Below are positions 1 to 8,271 of a stretch of 64,000 nucleotides of DNA, one piece after another. This DNA comes from Bacteroides sp. MSB163 (GTDB lineage Bacteria; Bacteroidota; Bacteroidia; Bacteroidales; Bacteroidaceae). Below the pieces are notes generated by a model that saw nothing but the letters and a program-made list of their open reading frames with translations, was not told the origin of the DNA and did not search any database. Location of the stretch: NCBI RefSeq assembly GCF_036416795.1, contig NZ_CP143867.1, positions 2,232,001-2,296,000 of the forward strand, written 5' to 3'. Position 1 is the stretch's first letter. Each line of letters begins with the position of its first letter. Position numbers and translations under genes: made by a program.

Positions 1-244
1 AGGGGGCAGTCCGAAAAAGACATATTCGGCGCACCGGGCAAACACCGGAAGTTTCGCATTGGTAGCGGTGGAATTGGTGAAACTCAAAAACAAGATTGTC
101 AAAATCATAAATCAACTGTCGGATGATTGAAAAAAGGGTAGTCAGTTCTTCGATAGCTTCTGACAATTCAGATGTAGGAACTTTGTGTTGCAAATATTCC
201 GACAGTAGGCGGAAAAATCTCTGATGTAATAAGACTTTCATCAT
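1..244 (-). CDS. Partial small protein of unknown function
   Basis: An open frame starts at ATG 244 (or 241) and runs off the left edge without a stop, about 81 visible residues beginning MMKVLLHQRFF. It begins 6 bases after the stop of the HAD phosphatase gene on the same strand, which is operon-like spacing. No domain was recognised; the visible part is mostly helical with hydrophobic and charged residues alternating. Caution: the plus strand is also open over the first 120 bases (ending VKIINQLSDD, stop near 129), so this edge could instead hold the 3' end of a rightward gene. The minus-strand reading is preferred only because of its spacing to the neighbour. Confidence 0.4.
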   Translation of the reverse strand, partial: MMKVLLHQRFFRLLSEYLQHKVPTSELSEAIEELTTLFSIIRQLIYDFDNLVFEFHQFHRYQCETSGVCPVRRICLFRTAP

Positions 245-250
245 TATTAG

Positions 251-883
251 TTAGTACTTAGATAAAAAAGAAACTATATCGTTAGGAGTTTTGAAGCAAT
301 GAGTTAGTTGTGTAGGGCTGGATATATTATTTGCCCACAACGCTAAACCAAAATCCATACCTGCATTTGTAGCGCATTGAATATCATAAATGCTATCACC
401 AATATATATAGAATCTTGAATATTTACATTGGCTTTTGCCAAGTAAGCCAATAAGGGAGCAGCATTAGGCTTGTGCTCGTGAGTGTCATCAGCGCATATA
501 ACAGTGGTGAAATATTTCGCTAAACCTAATGGCTCAAAATCAAGTTGGTATTCTATACGTCTTTTAGAGGTTACAATACCTAAACTATAACCTTTTTGCA
601 TAAGTGCAGATAAACATTCTTTGATATTGGGGAAAGGTTTAATAGTATGCTGATACAGTTTCATATTAATATCCCATAATTTTAATCCCTTTTCAATATC
701 CTGTATTTTAAGTTGTTCCAATGCTTTTCTACCGGTAATACCTAACACGAATTTCAAATTTTCATATTGAGGGGTACTTCCTGTAATCTCTGTGACCGTT
801 TCTATTAGTGAATGTATCACAGCATATTCGGTATCTATTAATGTACCGTCAATATCAAAAATGATATGCTTATATTTCGTCAT
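251..883 (-). CDS. HAD-superfamily hydrolase, phosphoglycolate phosphatase-like
   Basis: A 210-residue haloacid dehalogenase-type phosphatase. Motif I is DIDGTLIDTE near residue 10, with the nucleophile Asp and the general-acid Asp two residues later. A VTSKRR segment gives motif II/III. The late motif GDSIYDIQCA supplies the Mg-binding acidic residues. A helical cap lies between motifs I and II. This matches the Gph/PpaX-like subfamily that hydrolyses small phosphorylated metabolites in the cytoplasm; the substrate cannot be told. ATG 883 is chosen because the longer reading would need TTG at 895. The start overlaps the end of the upstream acetyltransferase by 14 bases, so the two are probably translationally coupled. 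Confidence 0.85.
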   Translation of the reverse strand: MTKYKHIIFDIDGTLIDTEYAVIHSLIETVTEITGSTPQYENLKFVLGITGRKALEQLKIQDIEKGLKLWDINMKLYQHTIKPFPNIKECLSALMQKGYSLGIVTSKRRIEYQLDFEPLGLAKYFTTVICADDTHEHKPNAAPLLAYLAKANVNIQDSIYIGDSIYDIQCATNAGMDFGLALWANNISSPTQLTHCFKTPNDIVSFLSKY

Positions 884-1472
884 TTTTATTGTCAATATAC
901 TTTATAACTCTGCATGGGTTTCCAACGGCAACACAATTATCCGGGATGGAACGAGTAACAACACTTCCGGCTCCAATAACACTGTTTTTACCAATAGTTA
1001 CACCAGAAAGAATGATTGCTCCTCCTCCAATCCATACACCGTCACTAATCTTTATGGGTAATGCATACGTTCTGCAAATTTCCGTTCCTATATCTTCTTT
1101 ATCGACCATTCTTTCATTTACTTTTGTCGAGTGGGTAGCGGTATATAGCTGCACGTTGGACGCAATCAAAACATTGTTGCCGATTTCAATAATATTGTTA
1201 TCGACAAATGTGCAATTCATATTGATAACTACCTTGTTGCCAACAAAAATATGCTTCCCATATTCACAATGGAAGTCTATGTCTATATGAACATTTTCGC
1301 CTATTTTTCCGAATAATTTCTGTAGGATACTTTTCTTTAGTTCTACATCGGCATAGTCTGCGTTGTTCAATTCCTTTAGTAATCTTTTGGCATTCAATGC
1401 CATTGCAACCAGTTCCTTATCGCCGCCATTGAATGTTTCTCCTGCCAAACATTTTTCCAATTCTGTTTTCAT
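870..1472 (-). CDS. Sugar O-acetyltransferase, LacA/Maa type (left-handed beta helix)
   Basis: A 200-residue protein in the maltose/galactoside acetyltransferase family. The N-terminus MKTELEKCLAGETF matches the Mac domain, and the rest is a hexapeptide-repeat left-handed beta helix (for example VWIGGGAIILSGVTIG). The catalytic His of this family lies in the TATHST segment. It should transfer acetyl from acetyl-CoA to a sugar hydroxyl in the cytoplasm. The open frame extends upstream to 1625, but that part overlaps the truncated deacylase gene and reads as non-family sequence, so ATG 1472 is preferred. It overlaps the following HAD gene. Confidence 0.85.
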   Translation of the reverse strand: MKTELEKCLAGETFNGGDKELVAMALNAKRLLKELNNADYADVELKKSILQKLFGKIGENVHIDIDFHCEYGKHIFVGNKVVINMNCTFVDNNIIEIGNNVLIASNVQLYTATHSTKVNERMVDKEDIGTEICRTYALPIKISDGVWIGGGAIILSGVTIGKNSVIGAGSVVTRSIPDNCVAVGNPCRVIKYIDNKNDEI

Positions 1473-1488
1473 ATTATTTGATAAGTAT

Positions 1489-1731
1489 TTAGTGACAAGT
1501 ACTAATATAGAAATCCCGGATAGCCAGTTGATGATTCCAATCAAAAATGACAAGATAATGTTTATCGCCCTTGTGGTTGCGAAGGAGTAAATTTTTGCAA
1601 TACTGAATATCCTGAATATCACCAAAGTATAACTTGGCTACTTCTACCGTAGGTGCTACCGGATGTTCGTGACATTCATAGTGAATACCCAATTGCTGTA
1701 AATATTCAAAAACTTTCTCTTTTTTGCTCAT
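1489..1731 (-). pseudogene. 3'-truncated YbaK/ProX-type aminoacyl-tRNA deacylase
   Basis: The 80-residue frame starts MSKKEKVFEYLQQLGIHYEC and keeps HEHPVAPTVE, KNLLLRNHKG and LAIRD, the first half of the ProX/YbaK editing domain that hydrolyses mischarged tRNA(Pro). Family members are about 160 residues. Here homology stops after roughly residue 73 and ends with the unrelated tail FYISTCH. The missing half is not in the 17 bases before the acetyltransferase start, so a deletion or rearrangement has fused the remnant to its neighbour. Probably non-functional, because the second half carries part of the substrate pocket. Confidence 0.75.
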
Positions 1732-1794
1732 AGAATATATTGTATAATCAAGAGCAAAGATAGAAAGGGAAAAACAATCTTTTTTTGTTCTATC

Positions 1795-2370
1795 TTAAAA
1801 TCGCATTACTAATTCCGACCTGATTTTGCTTAAAGTAGGCAAGGTTGTTCCAAGATAGGATGCGATATATCCTAAATTTACTCTGTTATAGATATTAGGA
1901 AAGTCTTGTAACAGTTTTATATACCTTTCCTTGACGGAGAGGGTCAATCTGTTTATGTGCATTTCTTGAAGCCACAAGAAATTTTCCTGTTGTAATACTC
2001 GCATCCAATTGGCTATATGAATATCTTTCTGATATAATGTATTCAGTGTGTCTATGGAAATGGAATAGACCAATGTTTTTTCTAAGGTTTCTACATATTC
2101 AAATCCGGCTTTGTTTCTATACAAGTCCCACGAACCACAAGTTGCATCTCCCTCCATGGAAAACCAAGTTGTAGTTTCTTTTCCGTTATGCAATATATAT
2201 GAACGTGTTATACCTTTTTCTATGAGGTAAATCCGCCTATCAAGTTTTCCTGCTTGTATGATAATGGTCTTAACAGGAAAAGTTTGTTGTCTTAAATAGC
2301 TTTTTAGCGTGTCCAATGAGTCATCCGGAACAGGATAGTATTCTCTTATTTTTCTTATTATATTGTTCAT
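1795..2370 (-). CDS. Crp/Fnr-family transcriptional regulator
   Basis: A 191-residue protein with an N-terminal cyclic-nucleotide-binding-like beta barrel (about residues 20-115, with YLIEKGITRSYI and a WFSMEGD segment) and a C-terminal winged helix-turn-helix (about 150-190, with IASYLGTTLPTLSKIR). No Fe-S cysteine cluster of the Fnr kind is visible. Bacteroides has many such regulators that act as local one-component switches; the ligand is unknown. It sits upstream of, and in the same direction as, the deacylase/acetyltransferase/HAD group and may control it (inference). Confidence 0.85.
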   Translation of the reverse strand: MNNIIRKIREYYPVPDDSLDTLKSYLRQQTFPVKTIIIQAGKLDRRIYLIEKGITRSYILHNGKETTTWFSMEGDATCGSWDLYRNKAGFEYVETLEKTLVYSISIDTLNTLYQKDIHIANWMRVLQQENFLWLQEMHINRLTLSVKERYIKLLQDFPNIYNRVNLGYIASYLGTTLPTLSKIRSELVMRF

Positions 2371-2808
2371 TATGAGTATCTTTTACTTTAATGCAAAGAT
2401 AGGAAAACAACGGATAATATTATTGGATTCTTTTCGGAAAGACATTGAACAGACTTCCATAAAAAAGATGCTCTGTTGTATTAATAAGAAACAAGTTTGG
2501 TTTGTCCTTTTGTCAGTGTTGTTGGTTTGGTTTATGCTTTAATAATTGTTGGATGTAATAAACTTCTTTATTTCTTCTTCGGTTGGAAGTTCTATCATAT
2601 CCTTGAATTAAAGTTATAAATGCGACATTTTTTCTATTTCATCAATGTTTTATATCACAACTTATGTTTAATGCGGATATAAACAACAAAAAGATGAACG
2701 TAATATGCAAATTTGTCATTGGATATTTCTTAAGCATTTATTTTTTCCTAACTTTGCAAAGGATAGTTGAGAAGCTTTTGCCATTTTATATTTTAATATT
2801 TACCCAAT
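2371..2808. other. Divergent intergenic region (438 bp)
   Basis: The gap between the leftward regulator and the rightward kinase is AT-rich and must hold both promoters. A -7-like box TAACTTTGC is at 2749-2757, about 50 bases before the kinase start; no well-spaced -33 TTTG was seen. On the minus strand, 2539-2598 reads MIELPTEEEIKKFITSNNY and stop. This looks like the C-terminal scrap of a decayed gene but is too short to assign. Nothing else was recognised. Confidence 0.4.
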
Positions 2809-5136
2809 ATGCCAAATCAGAATACATTTCTGTATCCCCCTTTGACATTTCGAATACTTGCGGTTGCTATTTTCGCTTGTTTATTTCTGGCGCCCAAGGC
2901 GATGGCTGATACGAAAGATCAAGAGTATATTGTTCTTATCAGTTCTTCCACTTTTCGTGAGAAATGGGCTTATGATCTGCTTGAAACTGTAGAAAAGGCA
3001 TTCAATGAAGAAAATTCGGTGAAGGTATATTCGGAGACTCTCACAACATGGCATTTCAATAATCAACAGGAAATAGATCAGAAGGTTGATTATCTAAAGG
3101 ATAAATATTCTGTTCCTCCCCAAGCCGTCATATTTGTAGGCGATCCGGGATGGTATGTTTGCAAACCGCTTTTTGACACTATCTGGAAAGGGGTACCTAC
3201 AATTATTTGCCACTCGATGCCGCATACGTCGGCTGATATAAATAAGTATTATAAAGGTGAATATATACCTGAAGATCAGATTATCGCTACACCGGAAATG
3301 CTGGAACGGTATAACGTGACTGCCATAAATATTCCTGTTTGCATTAAAGAAACCATAGAATTGATGGAGGAGATTACTCCTGAAATGAAAAAGGTTGTCT
3401 TGTTATCGGATGACAGATTTATCTGTTCTCTAATTCGGAAAAAAGCAGAAGAAATACATCAGCAGTACTTTTCTGATTTGGATATGGAATTTATTACTTA
3501 TCCTCAGACAAATACAGAAACGATGCTTCACAAGATTAGCGAATCTGGTAGAGAAACAGGCATTATTTACTGTTCATGGGTGAATGTAGCCAGTCAGAAT
3601 TTGTCTGAGAAATATTATCCTGATGAGAGAATGCATTCTTATATTTCCGGTATAGTTAAAAAGCCGGTATTCTCGTTGTCTGACCAGTTCACAAGGGGGC
3701 ATGCTTTATTTGCCGGTGGACATTATATAGGCAGTTCCGATGTGGAAAGTACCGTTATCGGTGAAATTAGAGGTGCACTGAAAAAGGATGGTACATACGG
3801 GGCGAAAACGGTTGTTGCCGGTACGCCCAATACCTATCTTAATTACCAGACATTGCTTGACAAGGGAGTTTCATTAGATAACTTTCCTAAAAATGCGGTT
3901 TATTATGATGTTCCGCCTGGTTTTATTCAGAAGAATATTATTTATGTTGTGATTGTCCTGGGTACTGCTATTGTCCTACTGCTATTTTACTTTATGCACA
4001 AGCGTATCAAAAAAGTGAAAGAAACCGAGTGGCAGGAGCATCTGCATTTGCTTGAAAACATTCTCGATAACCTTCCTATTGCAGCTAAAGTGAAAGATGT
4101 CGATAATGATATGCGTTATACTTTTATAAATAAAAAGGCTGAAGAGCTCTTTGAATATCCGGCTAAGGAGGCGATTGGAAGGACTGATTTCGATATAATG
4201 CCTGAGGCTGCAACGATGATCAGGAAAGAAGATGAAGAATTGGTAAGAACGGGAATTGCCCAATCCGGTACCAGGCGTTTCTTTACGAATAAGAACGAGG
4301 AACGGTTTACCTTCCAGAATAATAATATAGTTTCATTCTCCGATGGACGTAAATGGATTCTCTATACGGCTTGGGATATTACAGACCAGAAGATTCTGGA
4401 ACGTAAACTGCGTCTGGCTAAAGAAGAGGCTGAAGAGTCCAATCGTATAAAATCAGCTTTCCTGGCTAATATGAGCCATGAAATACGTACTCCGCTCAAT
4501 GCAATAGTTGGTTTTTCGAGTATACTGGCCGAAGATGTATCGGAAGATGAACGGATAGAATACCTTAGTATCATTAGTAAGAATAATGATATATTGTTGC
4601 AACTGATCAATGACATCCTGGATTTATCAAAGATAGAAGCTGGTACACTGGAATATGTCTATGCAAATATAGACGTAAATAAGATGTTATCTGAAATAGA
4701 GCAGGCTGCCAGGATGAGACAACCGAATGCGAATGTCACTATATGTGCAGTGACACCCCTGCCGGATCTTTTTTTGTACACTGACCAGCGCAGAATTACC
4801 CAAGTGCTGAATAATTTCATCAGTAATGCCATGAAGTTTACGAATGCCGGGAGTATTACGTTCGGATATGAAGAACCGAAAGATGGCTATATACGTTTCT
4901 TTGTGACAGATACCGGTACCGGTATCCCTTCTGAAAAGGTGGCGGATATATTCAACCGTTTTGTAAAACTTGATTCTTTCAAACAAGGAACCGGACTTGG
5001 ACTGGCTATTTCACAGAATATCGTGAAGGAACTAAAAGGTGAGATAGGAGTGGTGTCTGAGTTAGGTAAAGGTTCTACTTTCTGGTTTACATTGCCCTAT
5101 GAAAAGATGGGCGCACACCGTTCCATCCTTCCATAA
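2809..5136 (+). CDS. Membrane sensor histidine kinase with periplasmic substrate-binding-like sensor and PAS domain
   Basis: A 775-residue kinase. Residues about 10-33 are a signal/anchor, about 34-375 form a periplasmic domain resembling ABC-transporter substrate-binding proteins, and about 376-398 are a transmembrane helix (IYVVIVLGTAIVLLLFYF). A PAS domain (about 410-535) follows, then HisKA with phospho-acceptor His557 in NMSHEIRTPLN. The HATPase domain shows NNFISNAMKFT, DTGTGIPSEK and GTGLGLAI. It ends without a receiver or DNA-binding domain, so it must signal through a separate response regulator, and none is adjacent. ATG 2809 gives a clean signal segment. The ligand is unknown, but the sensor fold suggests a small periplasmic solute. 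Confidence 0.85.
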   Translation: MPNQNTFLYPPLTFRILAVAIFACLFLAPKAMADTKDQEYIVLISSSTFREKWAYDLLETVEKAFNEENSVKVYSETLTTWHFNNQQEIDQKVDYLKDKYSVPPQAVIFVGDPGWYVCKPLFDTIWKGVPTIICHSMPHTSADINKYYKGEYIPEDQIIATPEMLERYNVTAINIPVCIKETIELMEEITPEMKKVVLLSDDRFICSLIRKKAEEIHQQYFSDLDMEFITYPQTNTETMLHKISESGRETGIIYCSWVNVASQNLSEKYYPDERMHSYISGIVKKPVFSLSDQFTRGHALFAGGHYIGSSDVESTVIGEIRGALKKDGTYGAKTVVAGTPNTYLNYQTLLDKGVSLDNFPKNAVYYDVPPGFIQKNIIYVVIVLGTAIVLLLFYFMHKRIKKVKETEWQEHLHLLENILDNLPIAAKVKDVDNDMRYTFINKKAEELFEYPAKEAIGRTDFDIMPEAATMIRKEDEELVRTGIAQSGTRRFFTNKNEERFTFQNNNIVSFSDGRKWILYTAWDITDQKILERKLRLAKEEAEESNRIKSAFLANMSHEIRTPLNAIVGFSSILAEDVSEDERIEYLSIISKNNDILLQLINDILDLSKIEAGTLEYVYANIDVNKMLSEIEQAARMRQPNANVTICAVTPLPDLFLYTDQRRITQVLNNFISNAMKFTNAGSITFGYEEPKDGYIRFFVTDTGTGIPSEKVADIFNRFVKLDSFKQGTGLGLAISQNIVKELKGEIGVVSELGKGSTFWFTLPYEKMGAHRSILP

Positions 5137-5154
5137 AGTGGTTTCTAATCATTG

Positions 5155-5346
5155 ATGAGGCAGATTACATTTTATGCCAACCGCATGCTGGCACCGATGA
5201 AGCGTATTCTGAAAGAGCTACGGCGCATCCGGGAAAATAATCTGAATATTCGGATTAAGACAGCCGGTAACCATGGCGAACTGGACGATCTGATAACTTC
5301 CACCAACGGCATGCTCGACCGCATAGACACGGCTTTTGTATCCTAA
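5155..5346 (+). pseudogene. HAMP-domain remnant of a second sensor kinase
   Basis: A 63-residue frame (MRQITFYANRMLAPMKRI onward) has the features of a HAMP linker: a proline in LAPMKRI, RENNLNIRIKTAG, and GELDDLITSTNGMLDRI. HAMP linkers do not occur alone; they join a transmembrane helix to a kinase core. Neither part is present, and the frame ends in TAA at 5344-5346. A short further open stretch in another frame (to about 5463) is not recognisable. It is most likely debris of a kinase gene lost by deletion just downstream of the intact kinase. Confidence 0.6.
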
Positions 5347-5477
5347 GGAAGGGAGTATTATTCAGGAAATAGAAGATTTGAAGATATTATCTATTTATGG
5401 AGCGAGGATGGAGATTTTATCCAAGCTAAATACGTATACGAAAGTGTTGATAACCTTTAAGTGACTAATCATTAGAC

Positions 5478-5506
5478 TTTGGTTTTAAAATAAAATGTAT
5501 CTTTGT
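5478..5506 (+). promoter_or_regulatory. Possible Bacteroides promoter for the esterase gene
   Basis: A -7 box TATCTTTGT (5498-5506) matches the TAnnTTTG consensus, with TTTG at 5478-5481 as a possible -33 element. The 16-base spacer is shorter than the usual 19-21, so only the -7 element is convincing. It lies about 40 bases before the chosen start. Confidence 0.4.
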
Positions 5507-5547
5507 GTCGGTCAAAAAAGCTATGGAGCATATTTAATATAGATATT

Positions 5548-8055
5548 ATGAAAAAGAAGAACACTCTTTTACTTTTTTTGTGCTTGTTCAGTCTGTGGGC
5601 AGTGGCACAAGAAAAGAAACCTGTAAAGATTGCCTGTGTCGGAAACAGTATCACTTATGGCTCAGGAATTAAAAATCAGTTTCAGAACAGTTATCCGGGA
5701 TTGCTTTCCCAGCTTTTGGGTGAAGGGTACGATGTCCGCAATTTCGGAATTAGTGCCCGTGTATTGTTGAATAAGGGGGATCATCCTTATATGCATGAAC
5801 AGAAGTTTCGTGATCTTTTGGCATTTCAGCCGGATATCGTTACCATTAAATTGGGAACGAATGACAGCAAACCCTGGAACTGGCGTTATGGAAAAGACTT
5901 TAAGAAGGATTTGACGGAAATGCTGGATATTCTTCAGGAATTGCCTTCTAAACCTAAGATATATCTATGCTTGCCCGTTCCTGCCGTAAAACGAAATTTT
6001 GGTATCAACGATAGCGTGATTACAAACGGTATCATTCCTGTGATACGCAGTGTTGCGAAGAAACGCCATCTGCCTGTTGTAGATCTCTATGCATTGCTGA
6101 AGCCGTATCCTGATTACTATACAGATGGTATCCACCCCAATGAACAAGGAGCTGCATTGATTGCCGGTGAACTTTATCGTACACTGACTGGTAATGAGGC
6201 GCCTGCAATTGTTACCGATCAACCTTTCCCCGGTAAGAAGTCGCAATGGGAAGGGTTCGATCGTTATGATTTTATTTGTAATGCACGCCGCGCTATCGTT
6301 GTTGCTCCCCGCAAGGTAGCGGAAGGGCGTCCCTGGATATGGCGTCCTGCATTTTTCGGAGCTTTCCCTTCGGTAGATAAGGCTTTGTTGGAAAAAGGTT
6401 TCCATGTGGCGTATTATGATTTGACTCATCTTTATGGAAGTCCGCGTGCGCAACGTCTGGGCAGTGATTTCTATGAAGTCATGCGCAGGTATTATCGTCT
6501 TTCTCCCAAAGTGACGTTAGAAGGCTTCAGCCGTGGCGGATTATTCGCATTTAATTGGGCGGCAAATAATCCTGATAAAGTGGCCTGTATCTATGTAGAT
6601 GCTCCTGTATGCGATATGCTCTATTTCTCCGAGAACTGGGAACGTGATTTCTGGAAAGGTTTCCTTGCAGAATGGGGATTGACTGAAGAAAATGCAAAAG
6701 ACTTCAAAGGAAATCCGATTGATAACCTGGCTCCATTAGCGGCTGCCGGTATTCCAGTGATGGGCGTTTGTGGTGATAGTGACAAGATTGTGCCGTATGA
6801 AAAGCACATGAAGATTGCTGCTGAACGTTATCGTGCTTTGGGAGGTAATGTCGAAATCATATTGAAACCCGGTTGCGATCATCATCCACATAGCTTGGAT
6901 AATGCTGAACCGGTTGTTGATTTTATAATCCGTAACCAACCGGATTATCAGAAGAAACAAGTGATCCATCAACGTGGTAGCCTTACTAATTCTTATCTGA
7001 AGTTTGCGAAAGAGAAAAAAGGCTGCGTCGCTTTTCTGGGTGGTTCCATTACCGAAATGCGTGGTTGGCGGAATATGATACAGGAAGATTTTAAACAGCG
7101 TTTCCCGGAAACTGAATTCACGTTCATTGATGCCGGAATACCTTCTACCGGAAGCACTCCTCATGCTTTCCGTTTTGAAAATGATGTATTGCAGAAAGGT
7201 ATGCCCGATTTGCTGTTTGTTGAGGCAGCGGTAAATGATGATACAAACGGATTCGATTATATCCGGCAGACACGCGGTATGGAGGGTATTATTCGTCATG
7301 CCCGTACTGTCAGTCCGGAAATGGATATTGTCATGCTTCACTTTATCTACGATCCATTCATACCTTTGTTGGACAAGGGTATACAACCCCAGGTTATTAT
7401 GAATCATGAAAGTGTAGCCAATCATTATTATGTTTCCTCTATCAATCTGGCGGAAGAAGTGGCGCAGCGTATGCGCGATGGTGAGTTTGATTGGAAAGAA
7501 TTTGGTGGCACACATCCTGCTTGGAACGGTCATACATATTATGCTGCCGCTATAAACCGTCTTTTCGACCTTGAATGGAGTGGCGACGTGGCAAAGAAAA
7601 CCGTCCGGGCACATGAGGTACCGGAAAAACCGATAGATTCCTATTCTTATGGTAAAGGTGTATTTGCGGATATCCGTTCCGCTAAGCAACTGAATGGTTG
7701 GAAAGTGGTGGATGACTGGACGCCTACAGTGAAAGGGAATACCCGTAAAGGTTTCGTACATGTTCCCATGTTGGTGGCTGATCGTGCCGGAGCCAGTCTT
7801 TCATTCTCTTTTGAAGGACGCGCTGTAGGTATCTTCTGCGCAGCCGGTCCGCAAGCCTGTGTGCTGGAATACAGTGTGGATGGGGCTCCGTTCAAGAAGC
7901 TGGATACATTTACCGATTGGAGCCGAAACCTATACATTCCGTGGGTGTATATGCTGGAAACAGAACTGGCTTCCGGTCGGCATACCTTGCGTTTGCGTAT
8001 AGCCAAAGGTGAGAGAACCGGGTGTCAGATACGTAATTTCGTAGTGAATCAGTAA
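5548..8055 (+). CDS. Secreted three-module esterase: SGNH - alpha/beta hydrolase - SGNH
   Basis: An 835-residue protein starting at ATG 5548 (MKKKNTLLLFLCLFSLWAVAQ, a type I signal peptide; the longer frame has no plausible leader). Module 1 (about 25-220) is a GDSL/SGNH hydrolase: GNS with Ser34, GTND at 103-106 and DGIHPN with Asp193/His196. Module 2 (about 235-480) is an alpha/beta hydrolase with nucleophile elbow GFSRGG (Ser328), GDSD acid region and HHPH. Module 3 (about 485-680) is a second SGNH: GGSITE with Ser500, Asn563 in VNDD and His656 in GTHP. A beta-rich tail follows. SGNH enzymes of this kind remove acetyl or other acyl groups from plant polysaccharides. Next to a xyloglucan-type locus, O-acetyl removal from galactosyl or backbone residues is likely, but the substrate is inferred. 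Confidence 0.85.
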   Translation: MKKKNTLLLFLCLFSLWAVAQEKKPVKIACVGNSITYGSGIKNQFQNSYPGLLSQLLGEGYDVRNFGISARVLLNKGDHPYMHEQKFRDLLAFQPDIVTIKLGTNDSKPWNWRYGKDFKKDLTEMLDILQELPSKPKIYLCLPVPAVKRNFGINDSVITNGIIPVIRSVAKKRHLPVVDLYALLKPYPDYYTDGIHPNEQGAALIAGELYRTLTGNEAPAIVTDQPFPGKKSQWEGFDRYDFICNARRAIVVAPRKVAEGRPWIWRPAFFGAFPSVDKALLEKGFHVAYYDLTHLYGSPRAQRLGSDFYEVMRRYYRLSPKVTLEGFSRGGLFAFNWAANNPDKVACIYVDAPVCDMLYFSENWERDFWKGFLAEWGLTEENAKDFKGNPIDNLAPLAAAGIPVMGVCGDSDKIVPYEKHMKIAAERYRALGGNVEIILKPGCDHHPHSLDNAEPVVDFIIRNQPDYQKKQVIHQRGSLTNSYLKFAKEKKGCVAFLGGSITEMRGWRNMIQEDFKQRFPETEFTFIDAGIPSTGSTPHAFRFENDVLQKGMPDLLFVEAAVNDDTNGFDYIRQTRGMEGIIRHARTVSPEMDIVMLHFIYDPFIPLLDKGIQPQVIMNHESVANHYYVSSINLAEEVAQRMRDGEFDWKEFGGTHPAWNGHTYYAAAINRLFDLEWSGDVAKKTVRAHEVPEKPIDSYSYGKGVFADIRSAKQLNGWKVVDDWTPTVKGNTRKGFVHVPMLVADRAGASLSFSFEGRAVGIFCAAGPQACVLEYSVDGAPFKKLDTFTDWSRNLYIPWVYMLETELASGRHTLRLRIAKGERTGCQIRNFVVNQ

Positions 8056-8060
8056 GTCTT

Positions 8061-8093
8061 TATCCCCTTCACAGTACCTCTGTGAGGGGGATA
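8061..8093 (+). terminator. Strong inverted repeat after the esterase gene
   Basis: Arms 8061-8074 (TATCCCCTTCACAG) and 8080-8093 pair over 14 positions with one G-T wobble around a 5-base loop. It is followed by ATAAAAACAA rather than a T run. It is therefore either an atypical terminator or a processing/stability hairpin that separates the esterase transcript from susC. Confidence 0.5.
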
Positions 8094-8213
8094 AAAACAA
8101 ATTGTACCTTTATTAATAACATTTCAGGAGCGAGGATTAACCAATCTGTCTCCTCTTCATAACATTCTTTTCAAAGTCTTTCAACTTCATTCCATACATT
8201 TGTCGTGGTTTCT

Positions 8214-8247
8214 TTTGTAAACGAAAAAGAACACAATAAAATCTTTG
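8214..8247 (+). promoter_or_regulatory. Possible susC promoter
   Basis: TTTG at 8214-8217 and AATCTTTG at 8240-8247 are separated by 22 bases, close to the Bacteroides -33/-7 layout, though the first T of the -7 box is replaced by A. It lies about 25 bases before the susC start. This would be the expected target region of the locus HTCS regulator. Confidence 0.4.
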
Positions 8248-8271
8248 ATATTAACCATTAAACAATGTACG

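Noticed and set aside
6736..7761. 341-residue minus-strand frame inside the esterase gene
   Set aside because: Antisense shadow of the C-terminal SGNH module; no family signature.
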